Of a stretch of DNA of 64,000 nt, positions 19,080-31,361 are shown piece by piece. Under the pieces are notes generated by a model. That model saw only the letters and a program-made list of their open reading frames with translations, was not told the DNA's origin and made no database searches. Within the stretch, counting starts at the first letter, position 1. Each line of letters begins with the position of its first letter. Source of the DNA: Chionoecetes opilio. Lineage: Eukaryota; Arthropoda; Malacostraca; Decapoda; Majidae. Where the stretch lies: NCBI GenBank assembly GCA_016584305.1, contig JACEEZ010018531.1, positions 227,390 through 291,389 of the forward strand. Direction: 5' to 3'. The translations under genes and the position numbers were made by a program.

Positions 19080-22000
19080 TTTTATGAATTTTAAAAATTT
19101 TTTTTTATTTTAAAAATTTCTTTGAATCCCCTTAAACAAAAAAAATTAATTTAATTTAGGGTTTTGGCAAAAAAAATGGGAAAAATTTTAACCTTTTTTC
19201 CCCTTATTTTTTGGTTTTTGTTTAAATTTTCATTTTTTGGGTACAAAAAATCTAAATAAATTTTTTATTTTTTATTATTTAATTAATTTTTTAATAATAT
19301 TATATATATATATATATAAAAAATTATAAAATATATTTTATATATATATATATTAATTATATTTTATATATATTATATTTTAAAATATATATATTTTTTA
19401 AAATTATATATATATAAAATATAATATTTTTATAAAATATATATTATATAAAATATATATATATATTAAATTATTTTAAAAATATATATATATTATATTT
19501 GCAAAAAAACTACAAAACAATATAGTGTATATTTGGAATTACATTAGAAAAAGAAAAAGTATAGATACATTTAAAAAAACCCAAAATAGTCAAATTTCCC
19601 TTTTTTCCAAAATCCCTTATTACCCGGGGGAAAAAAATTTTTGTTGATTAGGTCTGCCACTTGTTTTTAAAAGGAAATTTTTTGGGGTTTGCTGAATCCA
19701 AAACTGTTTCCCCATTTTTTTCTCTATCACGTAAAATTTTTTGAACTGTGGGGTTTTTCCCTTTTTTCTTAAAAAATATAAAAAAATACTGAAACAAAAC
19801 AGTAACAGTGCTTATTTTATAAAAATTTCCCAAAATTTTAAAACATACAATGAAAAATGAAAGAAATGGGCCCAGAATAGAATGTTTTTTTAAAACTTTA
19901 TCAGGGCTTTTAAAAAGGGTTAAGGCTAAAAATTGGGTGTGCGGGTTTTAAGGAAAAAATTTTACTTTTTGTACTTTGTCTGGAGGGGTTCAACTTGAGG
20001 ACTATCGCTTTTGGATGCTTCCCAACAATAGTCAGCCATATATGCACTTTCCCATCACCCTGGTAACGTTTTTCCATAACCTTCAAATTTTTGGTAAAAC
20101 CTTTTAAACCTTGCTCGCGCAAAGGCAGCCCCCAAGATTTTCCGGAAAATTTGGGAAAAGTTTGGGCTTTTGAAAAAATGTATTTTAATACTCATGTTGC
20201 AACCAAGCGCTTTGTAGCTCTCCAAAAATTTTCTGAAAAAATTTTGTGAAAGTATTGCACGTGTTTTCCCCCAAGGGAAAAGTTTTTGGGACGACGGTCT
20301 TTAAAATGATACCCAAAAACATTCTTTTCAAGGTCTGACATAGTACCTTTTGAAATTTTTCCATTTTTGATGAGCTGTCAAATTTGGGGACCATCAAACA
20401 CACCGGCCTTTTTTTTTTTCAATTGACGGGTCCAGGAAATGCCAAGATGATGTAATTCAAACAGTCGCCATCAGTTGAAAATGCTTTTACAAATTTTTTC
20501 CCTGGGGGCCTTTTTTATGGCAAGGGGGGGAAAAATTATTTTTTTCCCTGTCAAAAAATTTTTTTGGGCTCATGTACAATTTTGGGATCTCCAGGTTTAA
20601 GATCAGATTTTGGAGGCCAATTTGTTTAAAAACCCAAATGCTTCTCTCTCGAGCTCGCTATCCCACTACAGATAAAAGAAGGGATATTTTGGGTGTATCC
20701 ACGTTGTTGCCCAAAAAGGGAAAAGGAAAACCAAATTTAATTTAAAACAAGATGACCCAAATTGTTTTTTTGTCATATTGCAATAACCCCCTGACCTCTT
20801 TAATCTCCATATTCTTCATGAAAAACAGCCCGAACCCCAAATAGGGACGGCGCCAAAAAAATTTCCCCAAAAAAAAAAAATTTTTTTAATACAGCTCACA
20901 AGGGGGAATTTTTTGCTTATCGGGGGGGTAAGCTGGGGGAAAAAAAATTTGGACTTTCTAAAAAAAAAAATGACTAAAATTTGGAATCAGCATCCCAAAA
21001 TTTTTAGTCTAAAAACCCCCAAAAAAAACTCAAAATTTTTTTTTTTTTCAAATTTTTCCCCCAGTAAAATTTATCCAGATTTAGCTAAAGAAAGTTTTCT
21101 TGTAACGGGCATTTTAATAAACAAATTCATTTTTAAATTTAATTTTGGGTTAGACCCAACAAAAAAAATTTAAAAAAGGCATCATATCACATCATGAAAA
21201 GGGAAAAGTTTTTTCCTTTTTGGACTACAAAAGGAACACAATTTTTTTGTTGCCTTCTCTGTACCGAGGCGGGTGCCTAAGTTTTAAATTGTACTTTTAT
21301 AGCTTTTATATGTTATTTTTCATGTTATATGCATTTTTAATTCATTTATTCAAATCTCTTTTTAGTTATAAATTTTGCAAAACCCAATACCGGCAGAAAT
21401 TTAAATTTCATGTAGAACTGAAAAAAAAAAAAAAAAAAAAATCGATTTAAATAAAAAAAAATCCTTTTTTTTTTTTTTTTTTTTAAATAAAAAAAATCAA
21501 CAATCCTGGTTACCCACCCTTTTTCATTTGGAGGTGTATTACGTGTGTCTGCCTTTTTCAGTAACACATTTTGTTATTGTGTTGCTCGGACAAAAATACT
21601 CCCCTCTTTGATAACGTTGACATGGACATAATGGTGCTTTTTGCTGCCCCTGCTTCCCTTGAGAACCCAAGTCTGTTTTGTGCGTGTTGTGGGTTTAAAA
21701 ACCCCCTTTCTTGGCAGACTTAGTTTGAAAAAAGCAATGCCCCAAAATTGGCCCGGGAACAAAATTTAAAACGTTGGTGTTTTTTGGCGTCATAGCCGTT
21801 TAACTTTTTTAAAACCCGAAGTCGTGTGTCTGGGTGTCTGTTTTTTTAAAGCAGTAGCCCTGTGTCTGTCTGTCTTTTTTTTGGTTATAGCAGTAGCCGT
21901 TTTGTTGTCTGTCTTTTTGTTATAGCGGGGAAGCCTTTGTGTCTGATTTTCTGCCCTTTTTGTTTTTAGCAGAAAGCCGCCCGCGGTCTGTATGTTTTTT

Positions 22001-25000
22001 TTTTGCATTAGCCGTGTGCGGTCTGTCTGTCTTTTTAAAAGCAAAAGTGTGTGTCTGGTGTCTGTTTTGTTATAGCAGTAGCCGTGTTTTTCTGTCTGTC
22101 TTTTTTTGGTTTATAGCAGATGTCTTTGTGTCTGTTTTCTTTTTGTTTTTTTACCCGTAGCCGTTTGTCTGTCTTCTGTTTTTTTTTTTTAGCAAAGTCG
22201 GGGTGTCGGTTTTGTCTTTTTTTTTTATACCCAAATACCCGGGGGGGTCTGCCCTGTTTTTTTTATAGCAGTAGCCGTGTTTTCTGTCTGTCTTTTTTTG
22301 TTATAGCATAGCCGTTTTGTCTTTTTTCTGCCTTTTTTTTGTTATAGCGTAGCCGTGTGTCTGTTTTTGCCCTGTTTTGTTTAGCAGTCCCGGGTGTCTG
22401 TCTTTCTTTTTTGGTTATAGCAATGCCGGGGGGTCTATCTTTTCTGTTTTTTTTATAGCAGTAGCCGTGTCCCCCGGCCCCGTCTTTTTTTGTTTAAGCA
22501 GTAGCCGGCTGTCTGTCGGGTTCGGGTTTTGTTATAGAAGTACCCAGGGTGCCCCTGTCTGTTTTGTTATAGCAGTACCCCGTGTGTCTGTCTTTTCGGG
22601 TTTTGGGTTATAGCGGGTAGCCGGGTCTGTCTGTCTTTTTTGGTTATGCAGTAGCCGGGGGTCTTTTCTTTTTTGTTATAGCAGTAGCCGTGGGTCTTCC
22701 TGTTTTTTTTTTGTTATACCCAATTACCCCCCAGGGGGTCTTCTGTCTTTTTTGTTATAGCAGTGGGGCCATGGGGGCCCTGTCGGTCTGATTTTTTATG
22801 CAGTAGCCGGGTCCTGTCTGTCTGTTTTTTTAAACAGCATTAGCCGTGTTTTTTGTTTGTCTGTTTTTTTTAACCCTTAGCCTTTGTGTCTGTCTGTCTC
22901 TTTTTTTTTATAGCAGAAATCTTTGTGTCTTTTGGCCCTTTTTTTGTTATAGCAGTACCTTTGTGCCCCTTCTGTCTGTTTTGTTATACAAAAGTCGTTT
23001 TGGCCCCTTCTTTTCTGTTTTTTTTTATAGCATTTAGCCGTGGTCTGTCTGTCTGTTTTGTTTTTTCCATTTGCCTTGTGTTTGTCTGTCTGTTTTTTTT
23101 ATAGCAGAAAGCCGTGTGCCCTGTCGGGTTGTTTTGTTTTAAGCAGTGGGCCTTGTGTCTGTCTTTTTTTCCTAAAACCAATTTTTAAACAAAGGTGGGG
23201 AAATTCTATTAAGTTAACTCGTTACTTTTTTTGTTTTTTTAAAAGTTTTATACAAGTAGATTTTTTGATTTCAATAAATCATTTTTCCCCCCACCGATGC
23301 ACTAAAAAGGGAAAAAAAGGGGAAAGCCACTGTTTAGGTGAAGAATGCTATTTACAAATGAAGCAAATGCCTTTTGGGCAAGTCCATCCCCATCGTGCCA
23401 TCATGCCTGGCGACAGACTCATTTTCCTCCCCCAGTAATGTCTGCCACAAGCTCATCGAGTTTGGGCGAGTGGAGGAGGACAAGGAAACCCCCACCTTAA
23501 AAAAAAAAAATTAAAAAAAATTTTTTTTCTAAATAAAAAAAGGCAAAAAGGGGAAAAACCCAAATTTTAAATTAAAAATGTCATGTTAGAGGGGTTTTGA
23601 TGCTCAATCAACATTACATAATCTTTTGGTTTGGGGCTGTACCCGTTTATCAATAATCAATAAAATCCCAAACTGCAAACTAAAAATTTCAGTTAATCAC
23701 TAAAGTTTTCCCTTTAAAAGAATGATTTTTAAAGTCATCATTTTTTTGGGCCTAATTCTCCTGCAAGACAATCAATGGGGTTGAAGAAAAATCTTGTCAC
23801 TATTGCTGTCATTTCAATTTATCATAAAAGGGTAAACCTTCATAGTGACTAGTCTTTTACCAAAAAAAAAAAAGGGAAAAAAAGGTGATATAATAGTTTT
23901 AGATCTACCCATGGTTTCTTGGGAAATTTCCAGTAATGCCCCCCAACCCCCTCTTTAAGCGTGTTTGGGGGGTTTTTAATTTGGGGGGGGAAAGACCTTG
24001 TGATTTGGGCGAAATGTACCCTTTTGTTTCCCCCGAAACCTGCTAATTTCTCTTACGATACAAATTCTCTTTAAATTTCAATTTTTTGTTTTTAAAAAAA
24101 AGAGGGGGGGTGGTGAGAAACAAAATAATAGGTTTCCAAAGAATTAGCTAAAGTAGCTACCTTTTTTGAAACAAAGGGGTACTTACCCGTTTTTTTTCGG
24201 TACTCCTTGTGTTTCTGCAGCCCTTTGGGCGGGATTTTGACGAGATGGGAACCATCGCTTTAGGACCCCCCTTCTTGGAACGTCCCTTCTTTAGTGCTCC
24301 CTTGAAGGGATTCCGTGATGGGTCCCATTAATCCATCTTAAACCCCGGTTTTTTTTAAATCCGGGTTTTTGAAGGGCCTTTCTTAATTAACATAGGGTTT
24401 TGTACAGCTGGACCAGAAAGGGAAGGGCTCGCCCCCCGTCCAGTTAGCCTTCATTTGGCGCCCCAGGAAAAAGTCCCTCAAGGGGGCATCCATTATATAT
24501 CTTGGGGATTTACTAAAAAAAAACTTCAACTTTTAAATGTTTACTTTTTGTTACACTTGAGTGTTTTTACATGCTCTTTAAAACCCGGGGTTTCATCCCG
24601 AAGGATTATTTTCCGGGATGGATTACTATTTTTCTCCCTATTCCCCCTATCCTTTTAAAATTTTTATTGACAAGGAAAAAAAATCTAAAACCATTAACGC
24701 AGGGCAAACCCGAATATATCACTTTTTTAAAACTATTTGGGAAAAAAACCCTAAACCCCTTTATTTAGCAGCCGCCTATGAAAAAACCAAATTTTGCTAG
24801 ATTCCAAAAATTTTGATAAATGGGGGGGTTTATAAAAAATTTATCCCTACCCCAAAAGTTATGTAAATATTTTTCAAGCTGTGATAAAGTTTTGGTAATC
24901 CCCGGGCCCCGTCACACACCAAAAAAAACACACCTTGCTGCCACCATTCTTCCCTCTGTACAAAAGACCCATTACCTCCGCGACTTTTTTCCTGGGTCCC

Positions 25001-25800
25001 GAAGAAAATTCCCCTCCATAGCCAACCTCAAAAGAACCTTTTATTTCCGTGGTGGGCCTTTCTCCCGTACCATTCCAGCGTTTATTTCTCCCTCTTCCCC
25101 TCAGCCCTTCTTATTTCCCCTTTTTCCCTTTTAATCTCCCATTTTTTTTCCCCTTTTTTCACACAGCCATACTCCCCCTGTCTCACACCCCTGTCACAAA
25201 AAGTCCCATTTTAACCCGTCCATTTTTCCCCTTTTACTGAGTCCCTTTTATCCACCCTTTCCCCTACATATTCCAGTTCCAAAAAATTAATTGCCCACTT
25301 GCTGTCAAACCATTCTTGCGTCTAGTCTGTAAACCCAGTCCTTGGCCCTTTTCTATCCTCTCTCTGAACGTGGGTCCATCCCAGTTTCCTCTAAAACGCT
25401 TTTAAATGCCCTACCATTGGCTCCCCTTTTGGGTATTCTGCCTGCTTTGTTCTGTGTTACTTCCAATCTGGTCCAAAATCCTTTCCCAACCCTCACACTC
25501 TTCAAAAGCCCTTTCCCCCACACCTGATTACCCTCCCTCACACCCCTTTTACCCCTTTCCCCCACACCCGATATCCCCCCCCTCCAACCCTTCATGCCCT
25601 TTCCCCCACACTTGATATAACCCCCCCTCACACCCCTTTTAAAAGCCTTTCCCCCTCCCCCCCTAAACTTAAACCCTTTTATCCCCCCAAATTTCCCTTT
25701 ACCCCTTACATAATTTTTGGGAAATATTACATTTAACAACCAAAATACAAAATTTAAAAATATTTTTAAAAACCCCGCGAAATCAATAGTTTAAAAATAA
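19080..25800. other. Zone of smeared, homopolymer-rich sequence (probable low-quality consensus)
   Basis: Runs such as AAAATTTTTT, GGGG, CCCC and TTTAAAA occur every few bases, and recognisable repeats inside (the 21.8-23.2 kb array) show single bases replaced by their neighbour. Open frames here are Lys/Phe/Pro-rich and without domains. AT-only stretches occur at 19270-19500. Short islands that look coding (20030-20080 minus, 23436-23484 plus, 24200-24300 plus) cannot be assigned. I treat all frames in this zone as unsupported. Confidence 0.7.
21820..23175 (+). repeat. About 37-bp minisatellite (GTTATAGCAGTAGCCGTGTG units)
   Basis: Roughly 35 units of a consensus GTTATAGCAGTAGCCGTGTG followed by TCTGTCTGTC and a T-run. 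Units differ mainly by base-to-neighbour substitutions and T-run length, which supports sequence error rather than true divergence. Confidence 0.8.
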
Positions 25801-26400
25801 AAATAAAAAACAAACATCAATATTTTTATACAGAAACATTTTTTGGCACAAATTTTTTTTGACAAACAAGGGCTTTCCTTGCTTTCCTTTGGCCCAAAAA
25901 AAAATGAAACACAACTCAAAAAACAAGAGATTATGTAAGTTGGGGACCCCCAATACTGAATCTAGCCAAGGGCCACAAGTCGTGGGTTTGGGGCATTGTT
26001 GGGTCGGAGACATTTTTTTTTTTTGCAGTTTTGAGGTTTTTTTGGGGCCCCTCTCAGAGGCGGGCGTGGCAGGGATTGTTTGCGAATGCGCAGGGTGCAG
26101 ATACATTTGGGAAGAAAACCCTTTTATCGCACTCGTCAAGCAATTCAAAAAAAAGCAACAGCTTGTTGGGTTTTGCCCAAAAAAAGTAGCCATGAAGTTT
26201 GTAGGTGCTTTTAAATTTTCCTCACGATTTTTATGGGCTGATATCGGGAGGCCCAAATTATCTGCCGGTGATTTTTAAATTTTAAATGAGCCCCATCTGC
26301 TGATAGTGTTAGGTACTTCCAGAGGAAACTGAAGTTTTCAGAAACATTCTTGGCAGCTTTGAATGTAACAGTCAGTCAGCCAATTAAATATTCAATAATA
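25801..26400. other. Unassigned sequence
   Basis: Frames are open on both strands (25859-26278 plus, 25783-26256 minus), but neither shows a domain, signal peptide or family motif, and poly-K/poly-F bias betrays residual smear. No feature is supported. Confidence 0.3.
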
Positions 26401-26419
26401 TATATATATAACGCAGACT

Positions 26420-26660
26420 TTCTAAAAAACTCTTCTTCAGGTGACTCATCTGCTTAATTTTGTTCCGATGAATCTGAACTGCTGTGCCATCACTATCATC
26501 ATGAAATCTTCTTTTACGTTTAGGTCCAGCTGCTTTACCACGACCACGATACAGTTTCACCTCGATGTCCAGGTTTGAAGCAACTAGCTTTCCTTCATTC
26601 CACATAGCTGTTCTGTTATTTTGGAGATCTGTCAGTTCTACAAGCAATCCCTCTATGTTT
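26420..26660 (-). pseudogene. hAT-family transposase fragment (putative)
   Basis: The minus-strand frame reads LLVELTDLQNNRTAMWNEGK, then LVASNLDIEVKLYRGRGKAA and KRKRRFHDDSDG. The block of alternating hydrophobics followed by an IE-x-K basic tract (K/R-rich, then acidic) resembles the linker between the catalytic core and C-terminal dimerisation part in 52-kDa-repressor/ZMYM1-like hAT proteins. No catalytic residue is present, and the frame runs upstream into GC-rich repeats at 26660-26830 that are not coding. It could instead be part of another transposon class. Confidence 0.3.
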
Positions 26661-26773
26661 GATGGGTCGTATGGGCCCATCAAAGGCTCAATGGGCTCCC
26701 CCAAAACCCCATGGGCTCCCCCAGAACCCCATGGGCCCCGGGGTAAATGCCCCGGCAGACCCCCCTTCTCGGT

Positions 26774-26915
26774 GGGCCTGTCTGCACCAATCCATGACTC
26801 GCACCCAAGTCCTATGTGCACCAATCCATGACTCGCACCCTATGTCCTATGTGCAACAATCCATGACTCGCACCCTATGTCCTATGTGCACCAATCCATG
26901 ACTCCAATCACTATC
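26774..26915 (+). repeat. 35-bp tandem repeat, about 4 copies
   Basis: Units of GTGCACCAATCCATGACTCG plus CACCCTATGTCCTAT are repeated four times with few changes. Confidence 0.9.
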
Positions 26916-27019
26916 TCCACTCCTCTGCAGACCCACTATGGCTGACCACCTGGGTGGCTCTACAAACCCCGGCTTGGCCTTTAAAGTCCTCAAGCACACC
27001 AGGACCTTCCTACAGAAGT

Positions 27020-27385
27020 CAGGCCAACTGCACAGGATCTAACCTGCTGATTCATCTGCATACTGCACCTTCGGGGCACTAGAGGCTGTGGCACCACAGC
27101 CTGCACGGCCCCTTCAAACCCCCAACAACAACAACAACAACAACAACAACACTCACGTCTCAAAGCACACCTGCACCGCCTGCACCTCACGCCCGACCCG
27201 CACTGCCCTGCTGCAGGAATGTCCCGGAGACGATGGACCACTTGCTGCTGCCGTGTCCTCGCTGCCACAACTTCTGCGTGGTCACCTCATCGCCCTGAAC
27301 GTCACCACCTTTCACCTTTTACACTAGGGCGAATATCCTCCATACAGACATCACTGCCCTTCAACAACAACAACAACAACAAGAC
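27020..27385 (+). pseudogene. LINE ORF2 C-terminal Cys/His remnant (putative)
   Basis: In one frame the sequence near 27215-27280 gives CPETMDHLLLPCPRCHNF, matching the C-x-H-LL-x-CP pattern that follows RNase H or RT in I/Jockey-type LINEs. (AAC)n runs at 27122-27151 and 27362-27381 interrupt or follow it, the second as a possible LINE 3' tail. Several frameshifts are needed to join the pieces; no upstream RT is visible. Confidence 0.35.
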
Positions 27386-27436
27386 AGGTGAGCTGCCACG
27401 CCTGTTACGGCATCAGAGTTATACTGATTGCATCCC

Positions 27437-28070
27437 CCTACTGATTGCTACGGGCTTAGGGTGTGACAGGCTGGTGTTGAGGGCTTGGGGGTGGTGTATT
27501 AGGGTATTGCTACGGGCTTAAGGTGTGACAGGCTGGTGTTGAGGGCTTGGGGGTGGTGTATTAGGGTATTGCTACAGGCTTAGGCTGTGACAGGCTGGTG
27601 TTGAGGGCTTGGGGGTGGTGTATTAGGGTACTGCTACGGGTTTAGGCTGTGGCAGGCTGGTGTTGAGGGCTTGGGGATGGTGTATTAGGGTATTGCTACG
27701 GGCTTAGACTGTATCAGGCTGGTGTTGAGGGCTTGGGGGTGGTGTATTAGGGTATTGCTACAGGCTTAGGCTGTGACAGGCTGGTGTTGAGGGCTTTGGC
27801 GTGTTGTATTAGGTTATTGCTACGGGTTTAGGCTGTGGCAGGCTGGTGTTGAGGGGTTGGGGGTAGTGTATCAGGGTATTGCTACGGGTTTAGGCTGGGG
27901 CAGGCTGGTGTTGAGGGCTTGGGGGTGGTGCATTAGGGTATTGCTACAGGCTTAGGACGTGACCGGCTGGTGTTGAGGGCTTGGGGGTGGTGTATTAGGT
28001 TATTGCTACGGGCTTTGGGTGTGACAGCTTGGTGTTGAGAGCTTGGGGGTGGTGTATTAGGGTTTTGGTA
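27437..28070 (+). repeat. 62-bp minisatellite, about 10 copies
   Basis: Each unit reads TTGCTACGGGCTTAGGGTGT, then GACAGGCTGGTGTTGAGGGC and TTGGGGGTGGTGTATTAGGG. Copies differ by a few substitutions. The array abuts the left end of the transposon at about 28065. Confidence 0.95.
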
Positions 28071-28803
28071 CGTGCTTATTTTTTTCTAGTAAGTTATTAA
28101 ATATTCTGCTAACCGTTTCTGTCGCAAATCCTTTTTTTCGGTAGAGGTTTTTTTTTTTTTTTGATTTGTTAGTTAAAGGTTAGGTAAGGTATAGTAGTCC
28201 GGTGGCAGAGCAGCATATTTCCAGTGAACCTTGCAATGTTTGGCAACAATCGTTTTTTGGCTTATTTTGATAGGTATTAGTGTCTAGATAAAATTTTGGG
28301 TGGGTGGCCAATTGTCACCGGCTTGGCTTTTTCAGAATCCAAGATGGTCACCAAGATGACCGCCATATATAATCACATACATTAGGTTGTAACTCCTTTT
28401 CTAAGTACAGTAAAAGGATAATATTGGTGTCTAAATATATGTTTTAGAGACCAAGGAAGTGAATTATGATGTTATTGGATCGTTTGGCGGCCATTTAGAT
28501 GGCATAAATCCAATATGGCCGCCAAAAATACATGTGAAAGTGCCAAAATCACACATAATCGCACCAAAAACTAACATAAATCGGTTGTGAATGCAATTCA
28601 ACAATAATCTTGCTGTTTATGCATGTGCTTGACATGTTAAATTCCGAAGAAATGATGCCATTTAGAAGCCAACTGCGTGCCACCTACAGCCCCACTCGTG
28701 GCGTAAATAGCATTGGTGATGGTCATTTTGTGTGGATTCAATGTGAAATCCAACAATATATCAGTAACTCATAACGATCTACGTTTCTGTTGTAAGATCT
28801 GAC

Positions 28804-31078
28804 GTGAGCGATGATATGGCTGAAACAGGAGGCCACAAGGATGCCGAGGAATGCTTCCTCACGACTGTTTATAACTGTGGGGTTGGGAAGTTGATACAGT
28901 CTTCACGAATTGACACAATATTGGCAGTTAGTAGCCTTCGCCAAGATTATATCAGACTACGAAAAGAACTATCTGATGGATCATCTACTGTTAGATGTCA
29001 CAAAAATTGCGTATCTAAGTATGTATCTCCTTCCACTCTCAATAAATTGGGCAAGCGTATGCCAAAGGAAGAGACAAATGAAGACTCCAACGCTGGGCCT
29101 AAGCGATTGCGTTCCAGTATCGGTGGTGATGTCTTTGACTTTCAGAAGCACTGTTTGGTCTGCCATGACATTACTCCTTGCATATTACCGAATAAGTATG
29201 ATCCCAAGGTGCCACAACAGTACAGAGTCCCTGCGTCGAGAGTAACCACAGACAAGATGGGTGATGGTGAGACGTACAAGCAGTACCTACTTGACCTTTG
29301 TGAGAAACGTGGAGATGAACTGGGTAGAATAGTCCGTAACCGCATCATTGGAGCCCCATCCGATCTGCACGCGGCAGATGCAAAGTTTCACCGCAGTTGC
29401 AATGCCAATTTCCATCGTGATGTTCATAGAACCACCATGATCGATAGCAAAGGTTCTGGTGATGACCAAGCTTTCGCTGAAACAGTCCATGTACTCGGTT
29501 GTGATCGCTCGAAAGTTTGGAATTCGCTTGATGTTGAAGCAGTATACGCAGACAAGGGTGGATCTGTCATGTCCAGACGTGTCCTTGTTGAGAACGTCAT
29601 CCAACATTTCGCTGAAAATATGTTGGCATTACATTCCCCTGGAGTGGCAACGTTACTAGTGTTCAGGAAACATGCTGCCACAAATCTCAGGCTTGTGGAT
29701 GATGACCAGAATGGCGACATGGATGAATGTATCCGGAAAGTTGGCAAGCAGATCATGAAGGAGACCAAGGCAGCTAAGCACGACTTCAAATCCTACAATA
29801 AGCACATTGATCGAGAATTAGCCTCAGAGTGTATTAGTGAGGCGTTGGGAAGCTACTATCAGCGATCAAGTCTACCTGCCATAATTCACTACAATCCATC
29901 ATGGTGTGTAATATCGTGAGCTCAGTGGTAACATCTCAACTAACACCATTACAGATAGCTATAGGAGTACTACTTGGTGATCATAAGATGATCATCACAG
30001 AACTGTACAAATATAACGTTTCTTGTTCCTACGATGAGGTTCGACGATTCAGAAGGTCAGCAGGTGCGCAGTCGTCAAAAGCACAGCAGTTAGCCGGACT
30101 CAGAGATGCCGCACTGGGCGGACTTGTGCAAATCATCATCGATAACTTTGATGCTGTGATCAGCTCCCAAAACTGCCGCCTTGAATGTCATTCAGATCCA
30201 GAAGATCCAAAAGCACACGTGCGGGTCGTGTGTGACGACACAGACGTGTTCGCGTTACTTGCTTACTACTACTTGCGTGAGAAGCTCCAGTCATCATTGA
30301 CGATGCAGTCTCCAATCATTGGTCGGTCGTGCATTGACGTGAAGGAAACCGCTCGTAAACATTCAGCAATCGTACCCGAGCTCTTGGCATTTCATGCTCT
30401 AACTGGCTGTGATTCAGTTGCTGCGACTTATGGAATTGGGAAAACAAAAGCAATTGCTGTGGCACGAAAAGGCTACACTCTGGATCAGCTTGGTAAACCC
30501 ATGGCAAATATCGTTGAAGTCACCGAACAAGCAACAGCTTCATGGGTGCGTGCTATGGCATTACAACTCCCACTTCTATGATGACCAAGATCCGCCAGAA
30601 GCTATGGGCACAGAAGACTGGCAAATCGACAGCAGCACCGAAGCTATGTAGTTTGCCCCCAACTACAGAAGCGTTTGAGCAGAACGTTCGTAGAGCACAC
30701 CACCAAGTCCCTCACTGGTAAAGTGCCCTGAGTGGAGATCCACCAACTCTCGCTGCAGTGGAACACGGGTGGGAAGCTGATGACACTAACAAGTGTCTCA
30801 TCCCTCGAAATATGGAGGACGGTGTATCCTACGCCCCGGAGCACATTCTCAAGCTGGTCAGATGTGGCTGCACATCTGCGCGAGCATGTAGAGGTTGGAA
30901 ATGTGGCTGTATGGCGCGCCAACTTCCATGCACGATGTTCTGCACCTGCGGTGGTGGTACTGCCTGTTCCAATCCAGTCAACATCACTGAGAGTGCAACA
31001 GATCATGCCGATATCCCTGATGACAGCGATGAGGCAAACGACCGAGCAATGGATGTCGACGATGAGGACGATGAATAG
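28804..31078 (+). pseudogene. Zinc-binding / PIN-like / CXC transposon protein, internally deleted
   Basis: The N-terminal frame (28804-29919) has two Cys/His clusters, CHKNCVSKY and CLVCHDITPC, then FHRSCNANFH. It runs on after a shift near 29900 into 29901-30581. There NFDAVISSQN is followed within about 25 codons by VRVVCDDTDVFALL and HALTGCDSVAATYGIGK, the second acidic strand and helix-hairpin-helix-like motif of a PIN/FEN-type nuclease. The first nuclease motifs (the LDGG and VFDG blocks of the copy at 9281) are missing, so an internal deletion is inferred. A stop near 30718 precedes the tail, 30758-31078: CGCTSARACRGWKCGCMARQ, then CTMFCTCGG, and an acidic end. At least two frameshifts and a stop make it dead. 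The family is widespread in invertebrate genomes as uncharacterised proteins; the Academ assignment is inference. Confidence 0.65.
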
Positions 31079-31199
31079 TTCCTAGATATAAGATATTTGG
31101 TCCATTGGGGCATTAATTTACCTGCATTTATTAGAGTATAACATGTATAATATGTATTGATATAACGTTGAAACATTTGGGCAACGTGAAGATGCCAAA

Positions 31200-31275
31200 T
31201 TGTTGCATTTATTATTAGTATTATTAGTATTTATACTACATATTATTATTTATAGTATTATTATTGTTATTATTA

Positions 31276-31360
<85 letters not shown>

Positions 31361-31361
31361 C
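31200..31361 (+). repeat. (TTA)n microsatellite inside element 2
   Basis: Near-perfect TAT/TTA units at 31263-31361, preceded by a looser AT-rich version, between the gene end and the right TIR. Confidence 0.95.

Noticed and set aside
18736..19087. Cys/Val-rich secreted-type peptides
   Set aside because: Frames of a TGTGTCATG minisatellite.
21790..23181. Phe/Cys-rich and Lys-rich proteins
   Set aside because: Frames of a blurred 37-bp minisatellite.
26990..27268. Poly-Cys protein on the minus strand
   Set aside because: CCC run comes from (AAC)n read in reverse; flanks are a LINE remnant on the plus strand.
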